Below the pieces are notes generated by a model. That model was not told the DNA's origin and did no database searches. It saw only the letters and a program-made list of their open reading frames with translations. This document shows positions 58,909 through 64,000 of a DNA stretch of 64,000 bases, piece by piece. Source of the stretch: Phosphoribacter sp964647395 (lineage in GTDB: Bacteria > Actinomycetota > Actinomycetes > Actinomycetales > Dermatophilaceae). The stretch spans positions 1 to 64,000 of the forward strand of contig CAZYHR010000001.1 in the NCBI GenBank assembly GCA_964647395.1, given 5' to 3'. Both the position numbers and the translations under genes were made by a program. How positions within the stretch are numbered: the first letter of the stretch is position 1; each line of letters starts with the position of its first letter.

Positions 58909-59748
58909 GTGGCCCATGGCAAAGCCCTGGGAGGCACGACGACCGCCCGCGGCACTGAGACCGCGGGCCGGGTCGCGGACGTCCTGCTGCTCTTTCTGCG
59001 AGGTGACTCCCAGCTCGGGGTCAGCGCGATCGCGCGGGCCCTGGGTCTGAGCAAGACCGTCGTCCACCGCACGCTGACCACGCTGGTCGAACGCGAACTG
59101 CTGCAGTCCGACCCGACGACCCGGGCCTATCGCCTGGGTCCGGCCGCCGCCGCGCTCGGGGCCCGCGCGTGGGCCGAGACCGATCTGCGCACCACCGCGC
59201 TGCCGGAGATGCGGCGCCTGCAGCGGCTGACCGGCGAGACCGTCACGGTGTCGGCCCGGGTCGGCGCCGGCCGGGTCTATCTCGACCAGATCGTCAGCAC
59301 CCGCGAGATCACCATGACGGTCGCACTGGGACGGGTGTTCCCGTTGCACGCCGGGTCGTCGAGCCTGGTCATGCTCACGTTCCTCGACGAGGACGAGCGG
59401 GAGGCCATCCTCACCGCGCCGATGCCGCAGCTGACCTCACGCACCCTCACCGACCCCGACACGATCCGGCTGCGCATCGACGGCATCCGCCGCACCGGCG
59501 TCGCCCACTCGGACGGCGAGCGCCAGGAGGGGGCCGGATCGGTCGCGGCGCCACTGTTCGACATGTCCGGGGCCGTCATCGGCGCGATCTCGGTGTGCGG
59601 GCCCATCCAGCGCGTCAACGCCCAGGCCAGGGAGTCGTTCGTCGCGCCCCTGCTCGCTACCGCCGAGCGGGTCTCCCGCCAGCTCGGCTTCCACGGTCCG
59701 CTGCCCTGGCAGCAGGACCTCTATCCCCCTCGGAGGAAGACCCGATGA
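58909..59748 (+). CDS. IclR-family transcriptional regulator
   Basis: A 279-residue regulator. Residues about 15-75 form the winged helix (GRVADVLLLFLRGDSQLGVS, ALGLSKTVVHRTLTTLVERE), followed by the IclR effector domain from about 90 (MRRLQRLTGETVTVSARVGA, LHAGSSSLVML, AAPLFDMSGAVIGAISVCGP). IclR proteins sense small acids and often control their catabolic operon. GTG at 58909 follows GGAGGAGG. Its stop overlaps the cyclase start (ATGA), so it is the first gene of the plus-strand operon and divergent from livK. Confidence 0.93.
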   Translation: MAHGKALGGTTTARGTETAGRVADVLLLFLRGDSQLGVSAIARALGLSKTVVHRTLTTLVERELLQSDPTTRAYRLGPAAAALGARAWAETDLRTTALPEMRRLQRLTGETVTVSARVGAGRVYLDQIVSTREITMTVALGRVFPLHAGSSSLVMLTFLDEDEREAILTAPMPQLTSRTLTDPDTIRLRIDGIRRTGVAHSDGERQEGAGSVAAPLFDMSGAVIGAISVCGPIQRVNAQARESFVAPLLATAERVSRQLGFHGPLPWQQDLYPPRRKTR

Positions 59749-60572
59749 CCACTGTCCAGGGCATCAACCCGCTGCTCGAGGCCGTCGCCTTCGGCGTGCG
59801 CATCGTCGAGCTAGGGCATCCCCACTTCACCGGCATGCCCTGCTCACCCAACCATCCCGGCTTCCGGATGACGCTGATCCGCCGGCACGGCGACATGGTC
59901 CGCGGTGATGGCGGCAGCGCCTCCAACGAGATCATCGTCACCGGCGGGCACGTCGGCACTCACATCGACGCGCTGGCCCACGTCAGCCAGGACGGCCGAC
60001 TGCACGGTGGTGCCGACGCGATGGCGGGGCAGGTCGGCGGCGTGCACAAGTCGGGTGGCGCGGAGCACACCCCGGCGCTGGTATGCCGCGGGGTCCTGCT
60101 CGACATCCCGGCCACCAAGGGCGTCGACTGCCTCGACGCCGGCTACGGCGTCACCGCCGACGACCTGCGGGCCGCCCTGGAGCGGGCCGGCACGAGCCTG
60201 CGGCGCGGCGACGTCGCACTGATCCGCACCGGGTGGGCGCAGCACTTCGCCGACGCCCCTCGCTATCTCGGCCAGTCCGACGGAGTGCCCGGCCCCACCC
60301 CCGACGCGGCCGAGCTGCTCGTCGCCGCGGGCGTGGTCACCACGGGTGCCGACACCACGGCATACGAGCAGATCAAGTCAGGGGCGGGTCACAGCCTGCT
60401 GCCGGTGCACCGAATCCTGTTGGTGGACAGCGGCATCCACATCATCGAGCACCTCAATCTGGAGACCGCCGCGGAGCAGGGCCTCACCGAGTTCCTCTTC
60501 GTCATGGCGCCGCTGCGCATCGTTGGTGGCACCGGGTCGCCGATCCGTCCGATCGCGGTGCTGCCGGCATGA
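59745..60572 (+). CDS. Cyclase-family metal-dependent hydrolase
   Basis: A 275-residue protein of the cyclase family (PF04199), which includes bacterial kynurenine formamidase and isatin hydrolase. The metal motif HxGTHxDxxxH is present as GGHVGTHIDALAHV, with His69, His73, Asp75 and His79. Further conserved parts are DVALIRTGWAQHF and GADTTAYEQIKSG. It should hydrolyse a formyl amide, cyclic amide or lactone. It is coupled on both sides: ATGA overlap with the IclR stop and with the MmgE/PrpD start. Confidence 0.88.
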   Translation: MTTVQGINPLLEAVAFGVRIVELGHPHFTGMPCSPNHPGFRMTLIRRHGDMVRGDGGSASNEIIVTGGHVGTHIDALAHVSQDGRLHGGADAMAGQVGGVHKSGGAEHTPALVCRGVLLDIPATKGVDCLDAGYGVTADDLRAALERAGTSLRRGDVALIRTGWAQHFADAPRYLGQSDGVPGPTPDAAELLVAAGVVTTGADTTAYEQIKSGAGHSLLPVHRILLVDSGIHIIEHLNLETAAEQGLTEFLFVMAPLRIVGGTGSPIRPIAVLPA

Positions 60573-61972
60573 GCGAGCAGACCGTCGTCCAGCGACTCAG
60601 CGGGCTGGCCGACCGGGTGCGGACCGAGGGCCTGGACCGCGAGTTGCGCGAAGACGTCGCCCGCCGGGTGCTCGACGTGCTCGGCAACTCGGTCGGGGCG
60701 GGCGACCAGCCGGCCGCGGTCGCGGTGCGGGCCGCGGTCGGCGAGTGGGGCGGGTCCGGTCAGGCCTCCGGCATCGGGGTGGGCGCCCGGCTCCCGGCAC
60801 CCTCGGCCGCCTTGGTCAACGGCAGTCTCGCGCACTCGCTCGACTTCGACGACACCCACCTACCCTCGGTGCTGCACCCATCGGCCTCGGTGGTGCCGGC
60901 GGCGTTGGCCGCCGCCGAGGCCGCAGATGCCGCCGGCCCGGAGCTGCTCGACGCGGCCGGGGTCGGCATCGAGATCGCAGTGCGGCTCGGGATGGGCGGC
61001 TACGACCGCGAGCTCGGCAACTCGGTCTTCTTCGAGCGGGGCACGCACGCGACGTCGATCTGCGGTGCGGTCGGGTCGGCCGCCACGGCAGCGATGCTGC
61101 GCGGGCTGGACGCTGCTGGCATCGCGAACGCGATGGGCATCGCGGCGAGCATGGGCGCCGGGCTGCTGGAGGCCAACCGCACCGGCGGCACAGTCAAGCG
61201 GGTCCACTGCGGCTGGGCGGCGCACGCCGGCGTGACGGCGGCCTCGCTCGCCGCGCACGGGCTCACCGGGCCGCCGACGGTCATCGAGGGGCGCTTCGGT
61301 TTCCTCTACGCCTTCTGCGGGGACGCGATGGACGTCGAGGCGGTCGTCGATCGGCTCGGCGAGCACTGGGAGCTGCCCGGGATCTTCTTCAAGCCCTACC
61401 CGTGCAACCACTTCACCCACTCCGGCATCGACGCCGCGCTGACCCTGCGCCGCGAAGGGATGACCGCCGACGACATCACCGCGATCGAGGTCGGCGTTCC
61501 CTCGCCGGTGCTGCGGACGATCGCCGAGCCGCGGGAGGCCAAGGTCCGGCCGGAGTCGGGCTACCACGCCGCCTTCAGCGGGCCCTACACGGTGGCGGCG
61601 GCCCTGCTCGGCGGAAGCGGGCTCGGGCTCGGGCACGACGACTTCACCGACGCCGCCGCCGCCGACCCGGCCCGACTCGCCTTGGCCGAGCGGGTCACCT
61701 GCGTCGCCGACGACCGGTGCGACGAGATCTTCCCCAACCAGTTCCCGGCGGTCCTGCGGGCCACCCTCACGGACGGCTTGACCCGTGAGATCCGGGTCGA
61801 CGTCAATCGCGGCGGTCCGGGAAACCCGTTGTCCCAGAACGAGCTCGGTCAGAAGTTCGCCGACAACGTCGCCGGCCGGCTTTCCGACTCGCACGCTGAC
61901 CAGGTGCGCACCGTGGTCGCCGCACTGCCCGACGGCGGGTCGGTCCGGGAGCTGATGGATCTGCTCCGCTAG
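60569..61972 (+). CDS. MmgE/PrpD family protein (second copy)
   Basis: A 467-residue member of the same family as 52500-53885 but with different sequence. It shows LDVLGNSVGAG, the active-site region SLDFDDTHLPSVLHPSASVV, KRVHCGWAAHAGVTAASLAA and FFKPYPCNHFTHSGIDAALT, which match PrpD/cis-aconitate decarboxylase-type enzymes more closely than the first copy does. ATG at 60569 overlaps the cyclase stop. It probably carries out a dehydration, isomerisation or decarboxylation in the same pathway. Confidence 0.88.
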   Translation: MSEQTVVQRLSGLADRVRTEGLDRELREDVARRVLDVLGNSVGAGDQPAAVAVRAAVGEWGGSGQASGIGVGARLPAPSAALVNGSLAHSLDFDDTHLPSVLHPSASVVPAALAAAEAADAAGPELLDAAGVGIEIAVRLGMGGYDRELGNSVFFERGTHATSICGAVGSAATAAMLRGLDAAGIANAMGIAASMGAGLLEANRTGGTVKRVHCGWAAHAGVTAASLAAHGLTGPPTVIEGRFGFLYAFCGDAMDVEAVVDRLGEHWELPGIFFKPYPCNHFTHSGIDAALTLRREGMTADDITAIEVGVPSPVLRTIAEPREAKVRPESGYHAAFSGPYTVAAALLGGSGLGLGHDDFTDAAAADPARLALAERVTCVADDRCDEIFPNQFPAVLRATLTDGLTREIRVDVNRGGPGNPLSQNELGQKFADNVAGRLSDSHADQVRTVVAALPDGGSVRELMDLLR

Positions 61973-62011
61973 CGGACCGGCCGGAGAACCAGGCGGGTTT
62001 GATCCCACCCG

Positions 62012-62149
62012 ATGAGGGACACGCCTTCAGCCAGCCTCGACCCCGAGCGGGTCGACGAGATGGGACCGCTCGTCGTCGCCGCGGAAATGTCGCTCCGTCA
62101 TCACGGGAACCGTCCTGCTGCGCGACCGCTCCATGTCGCCCGGCTCTGA
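62012..62149 (+). CDS. Possible short ORF, 45 residues
   Basis: In the 209-bp stretch after the MmgE/PrpD gene, an ATG at 62012 opens MRDTPSASLDPERVDEMGPL and continues to 62149. The first 30 residues look protein-like, the remainder is Arg/Pro-rich. There is no good ribosome-binding site. It could be the remnant of a lost gene or chance reading in GC-rich DNA. I list it only because it fills otherwise empty sequence. Confidence 0.2.
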   Translation: MRDTPSASLDPERVDEMGPLVVAAEMSLRHHGNRPAARPLHVARL

Positions 62150-62181
62150 CCTGCCATGCTGGCAGGGACGAGAGGACGCGC

Positions 62182-62568
62182 ATGGCCGCATCGACCCCAC
62201 TCACCGAGAAGGACGCCGGCCTGACCGTCGTGCTCGGCTATGACATCGCGCCAGGGGTGTCCGATGCCGACTACGACCGTTGGCTGCGCGAGGTGCACTA
62301 CCCCGACCTGCTGGCGAACCCGCACCTGGACCGGATCACCCTGCACGACGTCGAGCGGGTGGAGCGGACGACGAGCGGTGGGGCGGTGCGGTTGCCAGAC
62401 ACCGCGCCGTTCCAGCGGGTCGCTGAGCTGCACTTCGCCGACGATGCCGCCTACGCGGCATACCGGGCGTGGTTCGTCGAGCACCCGATCGACCCGGCAC
62501 GTGGGCCGGCGGGACGCACGGTCTTCCACCACTACCTCGTATGCCGCTCGCGCACCTTCATGAGGTAG
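62182..62568 (+). CDS. EthD/dimeric alpha-beta barrel-like small protein
   Basis: A 128-residue soluble protein. The layout, one beta strand (LTVVLGYDIAPGV), helix (DADYDRWLREVHYPDLLANP), strand with HDVERVERT, then AELHFADDAAYAAYRAWFVE, is that of a ferredoxin-like dimeric barrel such as EthD or antibiotic monooxygenase proteins, with a histidine in the typical REVHYPDLL position. The match is by pattern only. ATG at 62182 follows AGAGGACG. Such proteins often act as small isomerases or helper proteins in catabolic clusters. Confidence 0.6.
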   Translation: MAASTPLTEKDAGLTVVLGYDIAPGVSDADYDRWLREVHYPDLLANPHLDRITLHDVERVERTTSGGAVRLPDTAPFQRVAELHFADDAAYAAYRAWFVEHPIDPARGPAGRTVFHHYLVCRSRTFMR

Positions 62569-62575
62569 GCGCCGC

Positions 62576-63001
62576 TCAGCCGGTCGGGCGCCACTGCGGC
62601 GCAAGCTCATCGGAGCTGCGGGCGTCGAGGACGCCGGTCTCGGCGAGGTCGTTCCAGACCCATTGGTGGGTGATCAGCCCATCGGCGAGCTGGAAGATGT
62701 CGACGTAGCGCACGCCACCGAACGGCACGCCGTGCAGGTTCTCCCCGAACAGCCGGCCGGTCGAAACCACCCGCACGGCACCGTCGGACGTGCCGGCGAA
62801 GTAGTGGTCGCGGCACTTGTCGACCCACGCATAGCGCTGCCGCGCCGCCGCCTTGAGCTCCTCGAGCTCCGCGAAACGCCGCCCGCCGGGAAACTCGATG
62901 TGCGCGCCCGGCGCCAACAGCGCGCGGGCCGCGTCGAGGTCGCCCTCCCCGATCGCACGCAGGAAGCGCTCCACCAGCTGGATCTCGTCGGCACCGGTCA
63001 T
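62576..63001 (-). CDS. NTF2/SnoaL-like protein
   Basis: A 141-residue protein with the cone fold of the NTF2/SnoaL superfamily: helix EIQLVERFLRAIGEGDLDAA, strand ALLAPGAHIEFPGGRRF, and RYVDIFQLADGLITHQWVWN near the end. The pocket often binds small hydrophobic or acidic molecules, for isomerase or cyclase activity. The start ATG at 63001 is clear. It is convergent with the barrel protein, seven bp apart, and divergent from the CoA-transferase, so it may belong to the catabolic region. Confidence 0.78.
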   Translation of the reverse strand: MTGADEIQLVERFLRAIGEGDLDAARALLAPGAHIEFPGGRRFAELEELKAAARQRYAWVDKCRDHYFAGTSDGAVRVVSTGRLFGENLHGVPFGGVRYVDIFQLADGLITHQWVWNDLAETGVLDARSSDELAPQWRPTG

Positions 63002-63172
63002 GCCCCATCCTCCCAGGCCGGGGCTGGCCAGAGATCCGCAGTGTGTGTCGGTCACATCCGGCTGCCCGGCGAATGGGGGTGGGTCACAGCGGCGCGGGCA
63101 CGCCGGGGTGGTTGCATGGGTCTCGACGGACGGTAGGCCGCGGGGCGCGGCGACGTGGCGGAAGGGACGGGC

Positions 63173-64000
63173 GTGGGCGCACGGCGGACGGTCCTGCGGA
63201 CGGTCGAGGAGGCCATCGGTCTGGTGCCCGACGGCGGCACGATCGCGACCTCCGGCTTCGTCGGCTGCGGCACCCCGGACGCTCTGCTCGAGGGTCTCGC
63301 CCAGCGACATGAGACGACCGGCTCACCCAGTGGACTGACCCTGTGGTTCGCGGCGGGGCAGGGCGACGGCAAGGACCAGGGGCTCAACCGGCTGGCCGTC
63401 CCCGGCCTGCTGCGCCGGGTCGTCGGCGGGCACTGGGGACTCATCCCCCGGGTCGCGGCGCTCGCGGTCGAGGAGCAGATCGAGGGATGGAACCTGCCGC
63501 AGGGCGTCATCAGCCGCCTCTACCGGGACGTCGCCGCCGGGCTGCCCGGCACGGTGTCCCGGATCGGCCTGCACACCTTCGTCGACCCCCGCCAGGAGGG
63601 CGGCAAGGTCAACCGGCGCTCCACGGAGGACCTCGTCGAGGTCGTCCGGCTCGGCGGCGAGGAACTGCTGTTCTACCGGGGTTTCCGGCTGGACGTCGCG
63701 TTGCTGCGGGGCACCACCGCCGACGAGTTCGGCAACGTGACGATGGAGCGCGAAGCACTCACCCTCGACGCGCTGGCCATGGCGACCGCGGCCCGCAACA
63801 GCGGCGGGGTGGTCATCGTGCAGGTCGAGCGGGTCGTGCAGGCCGGCAGCCTGCACCCTCGGCAGGTCAAGATCCCGCACATCCTCGTCGACGCTGTCGT
63901 CGTGGCGCCCCCGGAACTGCACCACCAGACCTACTCGACGGCATACAGTCCGGGCTTCGCGCACGAGGTGCGCGTGCCGCTCGACCAGGTGCCGCCGATG
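63173..64000 (+). CDS. Acetate/3-oxoacid-type CoA-transferase (class I), N-terminal part
   Basis: The first 276 residues of a class I CoA-transferase that continues past the right edge. Visible are the first Rossmann-like part (VPDGGTIATSGFVGCGTPDA, LTLWFAAGQGDGKDQGLNRL, LAVEEQIEGWNLPQGVISRL) and GTTADEFGNVTMEREAL, as in the fused propionate/acetate CoA-transferases (YdiF/Pct type). The catalytic glutamate of the second half is not yet reached. GTG at 63173 follows GGAAGGGAC. It would give the region a second way of activating acids besides the CaiB enzyme. Confidence 0.87.
   Translation, partial: MGARRTVLRTVEEAIGLVPDGGTIATSGFVGCGTPDALLEGLAQRHETTGSPSGLTLWFAAGQGDGKDQGLNRLAVPGLLRRVVGGHWGLIPRVAALAVEEQIEGWNLPQGVISRLYRDVAAGLPGTVSRIGLHTFVDPRQEGGKVNRRSTEDLVEVVRLGGEELLFYRGFRLDVALLRGTTADEFGNVTMEREALTLDALAMATAARNSGGVVIVQVERVVQAGSLHPRQVKIPHILVDAVVVAPPELHHQTYSTAYSPGFAHEVRVPLDQVPPM

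Noticed and set aside
1..64000. tRNA, rRNA, insertion sequences, integrase attachment sites
   Set aside because: I looked for CCA-ended cloverleaf segments, transposase motifs and terminal repeats and saw none that I could support by eye; a computed search could still find a diverged one.

Overview
The window is very GC-rich, densely packed bacterial DNA with no rRNA, tRNA, CRISPR array, insertion sequence or phage module that I can see. Mycothiol-type DinB/DUF664 enzymes, a WYL regulator, DUF5926, a BsaP-like biotin synthase helper, an IdeR/DtxR-type iron box and frequent GTG starts point to an actinobacterium. The gene set looks most like Micrococcales (Intrasporangiaceae/Dermatophilaceae-type); that placement is inference from recall, not a database result.

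Layout. 1-2614: 2-oxoacid dehydrogenase operon (E1 alpha, E1 beta, partial E2). 2791-8461: membrane protein plus phenylacetate-type genes (paaN, a hydroxyacyl-CoA dehydrogenase-like gene, a PaaI-like thioesterase, paaK). 8484-12320: galE, a wrecked glycosyltransferase whose middle is inverted, and a secreted repeat/CAP protein. 12460-20727: biotin genes in two blocks (bioB-bsaP-VOC-bioA on +, bioF-bioD on -) with a WYL/DinB pair and a regulator/membrane-protein cassette between them. 20761-38000: housekeeping and stress genes (phosphatase, flavin monooxygenase, purB, TrmH methylase, RNase HI fusion, MFS exporter, serS, lipid kinase, iron permease with its iron box, pheA, GDT1-like exporter, acetyltransferase). 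38037-42945: an RNA-repair island, pnkp-hen1 facing a divergent rlaP. 42978-46816: TrkA-type channel, a nucleotidyltransferase-like protein with a changed active site, and a Pro/Ala-rich protein.

46903-64000 is an accessory catabolic region. A branched-chain-type ABC importer (livKHMGF) runs without a real gap into MmgE/PrpD, racemase, flavoprotein, cyclic-amidohydrolase and CaiB CoA-transferase genes, ten minus-strand genes in all. A divergent IclR regulator heads a second operon with a metal-dependent cyclase and a second MmgE/PrpD gene. Two GTTCC-N7-GGAAC palindromes lie in the shared promoter region. A CitE-like lyase and the start of another CoA-transferase flank it. I read this as uptake and breakdown of an unknown small acid or cyclic amide through CoA thioesters. 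The substrate cannot be named from sequence, and this is my main candidate for an undescribed system.

Other points worth attention: a short DNA word, GTATGCC(GC), that recurs far more than composition predicts and in several reading frames; four tandem-repeat arrays that all sit between divergent gene starts; two long related hairpins at gene ends; and a short inverted block inside the glycosyltransferase gene bounded by 11-bp inverted repeats.
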